A DNA stretch of 64,000 nt from Nitrospira sp. (lineage in GTDB: Bacteria > Nitrospirota > Nitrospiria > Nitrospirales > Nitrospiraceae): assembly GCA_030123565.1 (NCBI GenBank), contig CP126122.1, positions 248,001 to 312,000 on the forward strand, given 5' to 3'. The position numbers and the translations under genes were made by a program. This document shows, piece after piece, positions 42,537-50,614 of this stretch. How positions within the stretch are numbered: position 1 is the first letter of the stretch; every line of letters starts with the position of its first letter. The notes beneath the pieces were generated by a model. That model ran no database searches, was not told where the DNA came from, and was given only the letters and a program-made list of their open reading frames with translations.

Positions 42537-43745
42537 TCACCTTTCCATCAGCGCTCCCGCCACGAACCGCCCGCGTTGCATCACCCCCGCGATGCGATCC
42601 TGTTTCAGCAGCACCCCGATATTCCTGAGCGGGTTCCCTTCCACGAACAGCAAATCGGCCTGTTTCCCTGCGGCAATGGTTCCGATCTCGTGGTCGAGTT
42701 TCAACAACCGCGCGGCGGCGGAGGTACTCGTCATGATCGCCTCCATCGGAGCCATCCCGAGGGCGACCATCCGTTCCAGCTCTTGGGCATTTTCTCCGTG
42801 GTGGTTGAACGGAGTCCCCGCATCCGTGCCGAGGGCGATCGGGATCCCACGTCGAACTGCCGCGCGGAAACTTTTTTCGTGCTGTTTCACCATGTTTCTG
42901 GCTTTGGTGCGGGCGCTCTCGGGAATACCGCAGCCGGCCGGGCAGGCGGCGGTTGTGGCGAGGGCGGAGAGGGTCGGCACCATGAAGACGCTGCGTTGCG
43001 TCATCAACTCTGCCGCCTCCTCGTCCATGAGGGTCGCATGTTCGATGGAATGGACGCCGGCGCGGAGGGCGTTTTTCATGCCAGTCGCTCCGTGAGCATG
43101 GGCCGCTACATGCCGTCCATGGGCGACGGCGACTTGGACAGCCGCCGTCAATTCTTCGACCGTCATCTGGGCCTCGTCCGGAGAGGTGCCGGGAGTGAGC
43201 ACGCCGCCGGAGGCGATGAGCTTGATGACCTCGGCGCCCGCGGCCAGTTGATCCTGTACTGCCGCCTGAACAGCCTGGACGCCGGAGGCCTCACGCCCGA
43301 TGAAGCGGGCATGGCCGCCCGGCATGCAGATGGCCAAGCCTGCCGCCAAGATGCGGGGGCCGGGGGTCATACCGGACTCGATGGCCTGTTTCAGCGCAAA
43401 GACGGCATGGTCCCGAAATCCCACGTCCCGCACGGTCGTAAATCCGGCCTTGAGGGTGCGGCGCGCCGCTTCGGCTGCTTTCAGCAACGTGACCGGCGAG
43501 GGTTCTCGCTCCGTCGCTGCGACGACATCCGCTTCCGCCCCTAAACACAAGTGGACGTGACAATCGATGAGGCCGGGGAGGACCGTCAGGCCCCGGCCGT
43601 CGATCCGTCTGGCTCCTTTCGGAGCACGAATGTCCCGGTCCGGCCCGACCGCCAGGATACGGCCGCCTTCGATGACGAGGGTGCCGAGTTCAAGACGGTG
43701 GCCGAGGCCGTCCAGGATTCGAATCCGGCGGATAACGACGGTCAT
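42537..43745 (-). CDS. Amidohydrolase-superfamily metal-dependent hydrolase
   Basis: Cytoplasmic enzyme of 402 residues (imidazolonepropionase/prolidase-like COG1228 group). Metal ligands: HxH in LIDCHVHLCLG, a Lys/His series in AAGAEVIKLIASGG, AAHAHGATG, and SIEHATLM, and the final Asp in IALGTDAGTPF. ATG at 43745 is right for the family because the first strand follows; the longer frame upstream covers the DUF3365 gene. Substrates of this group include cyclic amides and Xaa-Pro dipeptides. It overlaps the DUF3365 gene by ATGA. Confidence 0.88.
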   Translation of the reverse strand: MTVVIRRIRILDGLGHRLELGTLVIEGGRILAVGPDRDIRAPKGARRIDGRGLTVLPGLIDCHVHLCLGAEADVVAATEREPSPVTLLKAAEAARRTLKAGFTTVRDVGFRDHAVFALKQAIESGMTPGPRILAAGLAICMPGGHARFIGREASGVQAVQAAVQDQLAAGAEVIKLIASGGVLTPGTSPDEAQMTVEELTAAVQVAVAHGRHVAAHAHGATGMKNALRAGVHSIEHATLMDEEAAELMTQRSVFMVPTLSALATTAACPAGCGIPESARTKARNMVKQHEKSFRAAVRRGIPIALGTDAGTPFNHHGENAQELERMVALGMAPMEAIMTSTSAAARLLKLDHEIGTIAAGKQADLLFVEGNPLRNIGVLLKQDRIAGVMQRGRFVAGALMER

Positions 43746-44344
43746 GGTTCCTCGGTGATGGGAATGGTGACGATGACGCCGCCCATGATGTCGTTGAGTT
43801 TGAAGTCTCGCCTTGGGCTGTTGGCGTGGGCATTGTGACAGGACACGCAACTCTCGGACACGGCACGGTCGGCGTAGATCCCTTGAAAATAGCGGACACC
43901 GCCCTGTTGATAAAAACCGGTGAAGGGTTTGTCCGGTGCGTTCATGACAGCCTCCAGCCCCCGCCGTTCGAAGTCGCTGTTCGGCCCGTTCCAAACGTAG
44001 ATCGGCGTGAGGCTGGCAAGCCGGAAACTGAGTTTCATGCCCTTTTGCGCAACCAAACGTCCGGATTCGAGCAGAAACTGGGCGGGCAGCGGGAGGCCCT
44101 TTTCTTCTTTCCAATGTTCGAGCGCTTCGACGACGCCTTGGTTGTGCAACTTATCTACGACGTTCTGGGTGTAGTTGGCGCGGTTTGCATCGATCACCGC
44201 GTGGATGAAGCTGGTCACCCGTTCGGGAGGCACCATGTCGGCCTTGCGTGATTCTGCGACTGCGAGGGCGATGATCCAGTAGGTAACGGCGGCTACGAAA
44301 CCGGCCACTCCTGCCGCCACGATCCATAACCCGCTGCGACTCAT
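43742..44344 (-). CDS. DUF3365 (Tll0287-like) c-type haem protein
   Basis: Exported membrane-anchored protein of 200 residues. One N-terminal transmembrane segment (about 6-28) is followed by a periplasmic domain with DUF3365 features (FIHAVIDANRANYTQNVV, RLASLTPI) and a single haem c motif CVSCH near residue 167. This class works as a redox or gas sensor module or a small electron carrier. The lack of a kinase or cyclase output suggests a stand-alone haem protein. It is coupled by ATGA overlaps on both sides, to an aminotransferase and an amidohydrolase, which is a strange mixture. Confidence 0.88.
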   Translation of the reverse strand: MSRSGLWIVAAGVAGFVAAVTYWIIALAVAESRKADMVPPERVTSFIHAVIDANRANYTQNVVDKLHNQGVVEALEHWKEEKGLPLPAQFLLESGRLVAQKGMKLSFRLASLTPIYVWNGPNSDFERRGLEAVMNAPDKPFTGFYQQGGVRYFQGIYADRAVSESCVSCHNAHANSPRRDFKLNDIMGGVIVTIPITEEP

Positions 44345-45558
44345 GCACTCCTCCTCGCCGATGTCTGTGAATAGGTATAGGTTTCCACCGCCGCTTGCAC
44401 CGCGCAGCCCGGCTGCGACAGCCGGCCGTTGCCGGCAAGGATGTCTTCCAAGGCGTTCAGCAGTGTCAGTACATAGGCCTGCCGGCAGGATTCGCCCATC
44501 AGTCCGATGCGCCAGACTCGTCCGCGCAGCGGTCCCAGCCCGCCGCCGATTTCAATGCCGTGGTCGTTCAGCAGTCGAGTCCTGACCGTCTGGTCGTCGA
44601 GCCGGTCCGGCAGCGTGACACAGTTGAGCGTCGGGAGCCGATGGCCGATCGGAGGGAGGGGGACGAGGTCCAGGGTTCGAAGTCCCGCCAGCAGCGCGTC
44701 GCTGTTCAGTTGATGGCGGGCGAAGCGCGTCTCGAGCCCCTCCTCCTGCACGAGCCGCAAGGCTTCCCGGAGTCCGTAGAGCATCGAGATCGGAGCGGTG
44801 TGGTGATAGGCGCGGGTCTGGTCGGACCAATAGTCGGCAATGAGGGACAGGTCGAGGTACCAACTGCGACAGGGTGTGCGCCGATGACGGATGACGTCCA
44901 GGGCGCGTGGGCTCAAGGTCAGCGGGGCCAGGCCTGGAGGGCAGCTGAGGCATTTCTGGGTGCCGCTGTAACAGGCATCGATTCCCCAGGCATCCACTTC
45001 GACCGGGATGCCTCCGAGCGAGGTGACGGCATCGACGATGAACAGGGCATCATGGGTGCGACAGAGGGTTCCTATTTCCGACAGAGGTTGCCGGGCGCCG
45101 GTGGACGTCTCGGCCTGGACCAGAACCACCGCCTTGACCGGACCGGAATGTGAGAGCCGGTCTTGCAACAGATCCAGGGGAATCGTGGTTCCCCAGGGTG
45201 CTTCGATGCGGAGCGCTGTGCCGCCGGCGCGTTCGACCATCGTGGCCAGGCGTGAGCCGAAGACCCCGTTCACGCCGACGATGGCGCGATCGCCAGGCTC
45301 GATCAGATTCGTGATGACTGCTTCCATGCCGGCCGATCCGGTCCCGGACAGGGCGATCGTGAATTCGTTCCCTGTTTGGAACGTGGCGCGCAGCAGGGCC
45401 TGGATGTCGTTCATCAGGCCGAGGAACAGCGGATCGAGGTGTCCGAGCAACGGCAGGGAAAGTGCGTGCAGGACACGGGGGTGCACCATGCTCGGCCCCG
45501 GGCCCATGAGGAGGCGGTGGGGCGGAACGAAGTCATGGTACTGAGAGACGATGGTCAT
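44341..45558 (-). CDS. Class V aminotransferase (alanine-glyoxylate type)
   Basis: PLP enzyme of 405 residues. Opening LLMGPGPSMVHPRVL, ALSGTGSAGMEAV, FIVDAVTSLGG and the PLP lysine in SGTQKCLSCPPG are those of alanine/serine-glyoxylate aminotransferases. It should convert glyoxylate to glycine with alanine or serine as donor. The C-terminal 30 residues after the fold are poorly conserved in look. It heads a three-gene operon with ATGA overlaps and is divergent from the CPBP gene. Confidence 0.92.
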   Translation of the reverse strand: MTIVSQYHDFVPPHRLLMGPGPSMVHPRVLHALSLPLLGHLDPLFLGLMNDIQALLRATFQTGNEFTIALSGTGSAGMEAVITNLIEPGDRAIVGVNGVFGSRLATMVERAGGTALRIEAPWGTTIPLDLLQDRLSHSGPVKAVVLVQAETSTGARQPLSEIGTLCRTHDALFIVDAVTSLGGIPVEVDAWGIDACYSGTQKCLSCPPGLAPLTLSPRALDVIRHRRTPCRSWYLDLSLIADYWSDQTRAYHHTAPISMLYGLREALRLVQEEGLETRFARHQLNSDALLAGLRTLDLVPLPPIGHRLPTLNCVTLPDRLDDQTVRTRLLNDHGIEIGGGLGPLRGRVWRIGLMGESCRQAYVLTLLNALEDILAGNGRLSQPGCAVQAAVETYTYSQTSARRSA

Positions 45559-45733
45559 TGCCGATGTCGATCATTGGTGGTCGTCATAGGGGGTCGCCGG
45601 TCGGCCCGCGGGCCTGTCGGCGAGAGGGGTGTAGTATAGCGAAACAGGGGGAATTCAGCCATGGGATTGTCGGTCGCATCTCCAAGCAGTATTTAGATGG
45701 AACGGTCGTTCAGTTTCGCGTCGTGAAAGGCCG

Positions 45734-47257
45734 ATGGTATACTCCGGCCCTCACGAGGTTCCTGTGGAAGCTCTCGAACCGACAGGGTCGCTGCCGGACA
45801 AGGCTGTGCCTTCGCCCCCCTGCATTGGGGCTCCGCCGCCTCCGCACCCCTATAATCCGGGATTTTCCCGTGCGGTCACCCTGTTGTCCGCGATCGTCCT
45901 CTGTACGTCCATTGCCATGGTGGCCTGGTTGTCGTTCGATGTGCCGCGTGTCGATCGTGTGCCGGATGCAGAGCGGGCTCTCAATCACATGGTCGGTCGC
46001 TTGATGGATGTGGAGGAGGGACTGAAGTCCCTCCCGCCCTGGGAACGGTTGCTCTACGAAGCGACGATGGGGAGTGACGCCAATGATCGCGAGCAGGCCA
46101 TCGAATGGTATCGTGAATTGGCCGAGGAGTCTCCCGACCCGTTCGTCGACCTGCACTTGGCGATTTTAGAAGGGGAGGCTGGTCTGCTTCCGGACCTGCA
46201 GCAAAGAGTTTCGCGATGGGCCAGGCAGCATGAGCCGTACCAACTCTTTGCCAGGCTCCTGCAGGCCGGCTATATGGATGCGCACCTGGCCTCCGCCGAT
46301 GCCTTCGACCTACAGGCCCAACTCGCGGAGCAACCGGTGACCGGATGGTTCTATGGCCGCCTTGCGGCCCGTCTTGCGGAACGGGCCGGGGACAGGCCGT
46401 TGCTGGCGACGATCGAGGCCTCCGCCCGGCAGCGGGTGGAGGTCCTGCTGCGGCGCTCCATGGCCTTTGCCGCCCTCGAACTTGTGCTGATGGTCGTGGG
46501 CCTGTTCGTTTTGTCGCGGTGGGTGCGTCGTGGCGGACGTACGACGATGTTTCGTGTGGGATCGGCTGAACTGCCGCCCCTATGGGCCGGTGGGTTGGGA
46601 GCGGGCGTGTTATTGCGGGGCGGCGCCATCGGTGCACTGCTGACCATGGCGTTTTTGTTCGGAGCCTTCGACTTTGCTTCGTGGCGGGTCTTGGTGGTGC
46701 CCCTGTCCAATTTCCCCTTGCTCGCGCTCGCCTATTATCATCTGTTCCGGCCGCAGCGGCAGACGTTCTGGGCGGGGTTTGGATTGCGCGTCGAGCCGCG
46801 TCACCTGGGACGGTTGGGATTCGCGGTCTTGGCGGTGGTCGCAGCGGGGTTACTCGGCGAGTGGGTGATGGGCAGGATTGCCGAACCGTTGAATCTGGTC
46901 AGTCATTGGACGGAATGGTTCGATGCCGATCTGGTGTGGGGAGCGCCCTCGACCCTCGCGGTCAGCCTGATGGAATATGTGCTCTTTGCTCCGGTGTTTG
47001 AAGAATTGGCGTTTCGCGGATTGTTGTTCGGTGTGCTCCGCCGGCGTTTTCAGTGGGGCCCGGCCGCCCTGCTGAGCGCAGCCTTGTTCGCCCTCGCGCA
47101 CGGCTATGGGTGGATCGGATTCCTCAGCGTCTTTTGGAGCGGGGTGATTTGGGCCTGGTCCTACGAACGGACCGGCAGCTTGTGGCCGGGGATTCTGGGC
47201 CATGCGATCAACAACCTGCTGGTGTGTTTGAGCGTCATGGCGTTGATGAGAGCCTAG
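45734..47257 (+). CDS. CPBP/CAAX-type intramembrane metalloprotease
   Basis: Integral membrane protein of 507 residues, longer than usual. An N-terminal transmembrane segment (about 46-66), a helical TPR-like soluble domain (about 75-230) and six or more C-terminal transmembrane helices are visible. The CPBP motifs are present: FEELAFRG (EExxxR), ALFALAHGYGW and GHAINN. It may process lipoproteins or bacteriocin-like peptides, as known for the family. The start is uncertain: ATG at 45734 has no Shine-Dalgarno, and a TATACT at 45738-45743 may be a -10 box, which would place the start at GTG 45764. Confidence 0.85.
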   Translation: MVYSGPHEVPVEALEPTGSLPDKAVPSPPCIGAPPPPHPYNPGFSRAVTLLSAIVLCTSIAMVAWLSFDVPRVDRVPDAERALNHMVGRLMDVEEGLKSLPPWERLLYEATMGSDANDREQAIEWYRELAEESPDPFVDLHLAILEGEAGLLPDLQQRVSRWARQHEPYQLFARLLQAGYMDAHLASADAFDLQAQLAEQPVTGWFYGRLAARLAERAGDRPLLATIEASARQRVEVLLRRSMAFAALELVLMVVGLFVLSRWVRRGGRTTMFRVGSAELPPLWAGGLGAGVLLRGGAIGALLTMAFLFGAFDFASWRVLVVPLSNFPLLALAYYHLFRPQRQTFWAGFGLRVEPRHLGRLGFAVLAVVAAGLLGEWVMGRIAEPLNLVSHWTEWFDADLVWGAPSTLAVSLMEYVLFAPVFEELAFRGLLFGVLRRRFQWGPAALLSAALFALAHGYGWIGFLSVFWSGVIWAWSYERTGSLWPGILGHAINNLLVCLSVMALMRA

Positions 47258-47321
47258 CGATCACGGTTCGGTACGGGCCTTGTCGATTCCGCACAGCAGC
47301 GTTCCCTTCCTCGTCCCAGAC

Positions 47322-47342
47322 GGGGATGAGCCCCTTGTTTTT
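47322..47342 (+). terminator. Weak intrinsic terminator candidate
   Basis: Four-base GGGG/CCCC stem with a five-base loop followed by TTGTTTTT, 65 bases after the CPBP gene. The stem is short. Confidence 0.35.
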
Positions 47343-47429
47343 CACTCGGCGAGTCCCCCTCATTCAAGAAACGCTGAGGTTTCTCCACCGGACAATGGGG
47401 AGTCCTGGCTCTGGAGGTCAGGGTCGGCG

Positions 47430-48038
47430 TTACATGACTTGACGGACGGTGACGATGAGTATTTGAGCGGGCTTTCGGCTGGTATTCCGCCAGCAGTGAT
47501 GGCTTCCGGATGGAATGCTGGCGGCATCGCCCCGCTTCAGGTCATGGACGTTTTCCTCAAGGGTCAATTCCACGGTTCCCTGAAGGACCACGGCCAATTG
47601 TTCCGCCTGGCGCACATAGGGGCGTGACCCACTGGCGCCGCCGGGCTGCAAGGTGATGACCATCGGTTCCAGCTGACTGTCTCTGCTGATCGGCCCGAGC
47701 GCTTCGATCTTGGCGCGAGACCATTCACTCTGCACCACCGGTCTGGCATCGGCGCGGATCACCGCCGGAAGGGATGGGTCGACCGCTCGAAAGAATTCTC
47801 CAAGGGTGACGCCGAGCGAAGCGGCGATACGCTCGGTGGATGCGATGGAGGGGGACGCCTGACGAAGTTCGACCTGTGAGATGAAGCTGGGAGAGAATCC
47901 GCACTTGTCGGCCAACATGCGGACCGAAAGCTGCCGGGTCTTACGGAGCCGGCGGACGATATCCCCTACATGTAATTCTTTCCGGCCCGCCTGCTTCCCC
48001 GCCTGCCGTAGGGAGCTTTTCCGGTCCTTCTTATCCAT
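47430..48038 (-). CDS. XRE-family regulator with C-terminal cupin domain
   Basis: DNA-binding protein of 202 residues. A Lys/Arg-rich N-terminal tail, then an HTH_3 domain (about 26-80, RRLRKTRQLSVRMLADKCGFSPSFISQVE; short core SPSFISQVELRQ), then a cupin domain (about 120-200, QAEQLAVVLQGTVELTL and GDAASIPSGSHHCWRN). This HTH-cupin class (SutR/PuuR-like) senses small metabolites and usually represses nearby or its own gene. ATG at 48038 gives a natural start. A promoter with an overlapping perfect palindrome lies 75 bases upstream, which points to autoregulation. Confidence 0.92.
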   Translation of the reverse strand: MDKKDRKSSLRQAGKQAGRKELHVGDIVRRLRKTRQLSVRMLADKCGFSPSFISQVELRQASPSIASTERIAASLGVTLGEFFRAVDPSLPAVIRADARPVVQSEWSRAKIEALGPISRDSQLEPMVITLQPGGASGSRPYVRQAEQLAVVLQGTVELTLEENVHDLKRGDAASIPSGSHHCWRNTSRKPAQILIVTVRQVM

Positions 48039-48112
48039 AGGTGCTTGTCGAGGCGTATAGCAACCATGCCCCGAGTTCTTCTCGGCAAAGACCGGAGGCA
48101 TCCATTGTTTCC

Positions 48113-48141
48113 CCTATAGCATATTTTGAGACTGGTCTCAA
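48113..48141 (-). promoter_or_regulatory. Promoter of the XRE-cupin gene overlapped by a 16-bp operator
   Basis: Minus strand: -35 TTGAGA (48141-48136), 17 bases, -10 TATAGG (48118-48113). The palindrome TTGAGAC-TG-GTCTCAA (48126-48141) covers the -35 and half of the spacer, an ideal place for a repressor. The leader would be about 68 bases. Confidence 0.65.
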
Positions 48142-48278
48142 GCAACGGGGTGAAGCGCTATAGGTGGGCTCTTTGCTGGTTACGCATGCGTCGTCGCCGA
48201 CGAATCATCATAAAAGCGACTACGCGGTGACTGGGGGTTTCACCGAGGCCATCTGCCGCAAAAAATAATTTCTTGTGG

Positions 48279-48297
48279 TGTCCAGCGGTGCTGGACA
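48279..48297. promoter_or_regulatory. 19-bp perfect inverted repeat (operator or hairpin)
   Basis: TGTCCAGC, GGT, GCTGGACA: eight-base arms with a three-base centre, in the divergent region 60 bases before the SGNH hydrolase start. Different in sequence from the palindrome at 48126. Confidence 0.5.
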
Positions 48298-48356
48298 TAT
48301 GGTAAGCTACCTTGCGAATGGTGGCCGGAGGTGAGTAATCACACTGAGGAGCGTCC

Positions 48357-49739
48357 GTGCAGTTGCCGAAGGAGAGATCTGCGGTGGTGACTTTTCTGAT
48401 CTTCCTGGGAGGATGTGCCGTCCTGTGGGGTACGGGAAGCATCAATACCAGGCATCTGATCGATAATATCGTGGCAAGCTATTTCCTGGTTTGGGGGCTT
48501 TATGCTTTCTTGTCGGGCCTTCCGAAAAAAGAAGTTCAAGCACGTTTCGTGTTGATGACCGTGACTTGGGCGGCAGTCCTTGGAGCAGCCGAAATGCTGG
48601 GGGTGCTCGGTCTCGTCAATTACCAGTCGCTGCTTGGCGGCCCCGAGCGAGGCTTGTGGGACCGCCCTGGTTTTGTCCGTGACCCCGAGCTGCTCTATCG
48701 GCATGTGCCGCATCATCGCGAGCGCGGCTTGTATGTGCGGGGCAACCTTGGTGAAGGTCTTTGCCTCCCTCCGAATCCGCCCAAAGAGTACGATCTCCGG
48801 TACGACCACAATGGATTTCGAAACGACGAGGATCTGGACCATGCCGACGTGGTTGTGCTCGGCGATTCTTATGTGGAAGGCGCCATGCTGCCGAGTTCCG
48901 ATCTGTTGACCGCCGCCCTTGCCCAGAAGCTGGGAACACCGGTGGCCAATTTGGGAGTCAATGGGTATGGTCCGGAACAGGAACTGTTCGTTTTGAAGCG
49001 GTACGCGCTGAGTCTTCAACCGAAGACCATCGTCTGGGTGTTTTTCGAAGGAAACGATCTGCTGCAGGTGCACCCCAGAGAAGAGGAAGCAGAAGGTTCA
49101 TCCCCGGGTGCGGTCGTTTTGCAGGACGACTATTGGTTTCGTTCATTGACCCGCAATCTGATCTTTGCTGCGAAGAAAGTGGTCCAAGGCTGTGTGCCGA
49201 ACCGCACCTTGTTCCAGTTCCGTGGAAAGTTCCAGGAGGCCGGCGGCCGGCAAACCGAGTTGTTTTTTGTGGAGGAACCCTGGCCGACTCGGGACAAGGG
49301 TCGTACCCCGCTCAAACGGGTAAGAGCGATCCTGACGGAGGCCTACGAGCTGACTCGCCTCCGTGGGATTCGGTTCATCGTCGCCTATGCCCCGACCAGT
49401 TACCGGGTGCATCACGGGTTGAGAAATTTTGAGCCCTCAACCTCACAATTAAAAAAATTGCCGGTGAACAGCTTGCTCGAGGAGTTCGAGCAAATGCTGG
49501 AGTCGATCGCTCCGGATATCGAATTCGTGGATTTGACCATTCCCTTGCGTGAAGCGGCCGCGGCGGGGATCTTGACGTATCTGCCCGACGATACGCATTG
49601 GACTTCGGAAGGGCAACGCATAGCAGGACAGGCCATTCATCAGCAGTTGACGGCGACCGCGTCGCGAGAATCCGGCAACCGGCATGTCTCTGAGCAAGGC
49701 CTATCCAAACGGAAGGGAAGCAGTCTGCATCGTCTGTAG
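48357..49739 (+). CDS. Membrane-anchored SGNH/GDSL hydrolase-like protein
   Basis: Protein of 460 residues with a GTG start and GAGGAG upstream. Residues about 8-105 hold three hydrophobic segments; the rest is an SGNH domain on one face of the membrane. Block I VVLGDSYVEG (nucleophile Ser), block II NLGVNGYGP, block III EGNDLL and block V DDTHWTSEG (Asp and His) are complete, so an active esterase/O-acyl hydrolase is expected. Such proteins add or remove acetyl groups on polysaccharides; the substrate is open. The last 39 bases overlap the convergent SDR gene. Confidence 0.85.
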   Translation: MQLPKERSAVVTFLIFLGGCAVLWGTGSINTRHLIDNIVASYFLVWGLYAFLSGLPKKEVQARFVLMTVTWAAVLGAAEMLGVLGLVNYQSLLGGPERGLWDRPGFVRDPELLYRHVPHHRERGLYVRGNLGEGLCLPPNPPKEYDLRYDHNGFRNDEDLDHADVVVLGDSYVEGAMLPSSDLLTAALAQKLGTPVANLGVNGYGPEQELFVLKRYALSLQPKTIVWVFFEGNDLLQVHPREEEAEGSSPGAVVLQDDYWFRSLTRNLIFAAKKVVQGCVPNRTLFQFRGKFQEAGGRQTELFFVEEPWPTRDKGRTPLKRVRAILTEAYELTRLRGIRFIVAYAPTSYRVHHGLRNFEPSTSQLKKLPVNSLLEEFEQMLESIAPDIEFVDLTIPLREAAAAGILTYLPDDTHWTSEGQRIAGQAIHQQLTATASRESGNRHVSEQGLSKRKGSSLHRL

Positions 49740-50513
49740 CGCTTCGTAGAGATCCTGATGTCGCAGCGTAGAGCCGAACTGAGTGAGAAGTTTGTGGTTG
49801 AGGATACGCTTGCCCGGCCCGTTCGGCCTCGTCCCTTCTGGACCGACTACCCCCCATCGCCGAGCGACTTCTTCGCAAATGCTGCACCAGCGGCGCGGCA
49901 GGCCATCGCTCACGTTGTAGATTTCCCCGGCAATGCCAGTGTGGACGGCAAGGAGACAGAGGTGCGCCAGGTCTTCGACATGGATTAGGTTGACGAACTT
50001 GTCGGTCGGACCGACGCGGCCTTGTCTGATCCAATCCACAGGGTTGCGTTGCGGGCCATAGATCCCGGCCACGCGCAGGATGACGGCTCCGTGGTGGATG
50101 CGCAGATATTCTTCTCCCCGGACGCGGAGAAGGTCGTGGTTGATGGGAGCCGTCTCGTCAAGCCAGGGCGGAGGATCCACTGCCTTGTTGCTTCCTGTGT
50201 CGTAGGCGGAGGTGCTGCCCAAGACCACCAATCTCCGAGGAGGACCGCAAGAGTGACGGGCAAAGGCCTGCACCTGTTCGAATGGGGCGGCGGGGAACGT
50301 CCAGATCAGGTCTGCGTCCCGAGGTAGTGCGGACCAGGTGGTGGGGTCGGCCAGGTCGAATCGCAGTCGTGCCGGAGGGGCGACAGAGCCGAGATGGCGA
50401 TCAGGCCTGCGGCTGCTGGCAAGGATCGGCTGGGCCTGTCGGGCGGCCAATTTGTAAATCCATTCTCCGGTATAGCCGGATCCTAAAATGACGATGGGGC
50501 GACGACCTGACAT
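49701..50513 (-). CDS. NAD(P)-binding SDR-family protein (atypical epimerase)
   Basis: Protein of 270 residues. The Rossmann start VILGSGYTGEWIYKLA differs from classic GxxGxxG but fits the atypical SDR group (YeeZ-like). LVVLGSTSAYDTG, then the RGEEYLRIHHGAVILRVAGIYGP stretch (short: ILRVAGIYGP) are conserved. The usual active-site YxxxK is replaced (RGEE region), so it may bind NAD(P) without epimerase activity. The start codon stands 6 bases after a TATGAT hexamer with no Shine-Dalgarno. Confidence 0.82.
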   Translation of the reverse strand: MSGRRPIVILGSGYTGEWIYKLAARQAQPILASSRRPDRHLGSVAPPARLRFDLADPTTWSALPRDADLIWTFPAAPFEQVQAFARHSCGPPRRLVVLGSTSAYDTGSNKAVDPPPWLDETAPINHDLLRVRGEEYLRIHHGAVILRVAGIYGPQRNPVDWIRQGRVGPTDKFVNLIHVEDLAHLCLLAVHTGIAGEIYNVSDGLPRRWCSICEEVARRWGVVGPEGTRPNGPGKRILNHKLLTQFGSTLRHQDLYEALQTMQTASLPFG

Positions 50514-50519
50514 CGCCGC

Positions 50520-50525
50520 ATCATA
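50520..50525 (-). promoter_or_regulatory. -10-like hexamer 6 nt before the SDR gene ATG
   Basis: Minus strand TATGAT, six bases, ATG at 50513. No ribosome-binding site. Confidence 0.4.
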
Positions 50526-50599
50526 CCCGAACCGCCGCTCGTTTTGCCTGGCCGGTTCATGGCCCTCCTGGTCCTAGGCGAGAGGGAGAGGCACGTGCT

Positions 50600-50605
50600 A
50601 GAATC
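50600..50605 (+). promoter_or_regulatory. -10-like hexamer 9 nt before the kinase ATG
   Basis: TAGAAT at 50600-50605, nine bases, ATG at 50615. Together with the hexamer at 50520 it forms a divergent pair about 80 bases apart. Confidence 0.4.
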
Positions 50606-50614
50606 GACCCCCGT

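Noticed and set aside
43712-43731. TTCGAATCC resembling a tRNA T-loop
   Set aside because: It lies inside the amidohydrolase coding start, and no acceptor or anticodon stem can be built around it.
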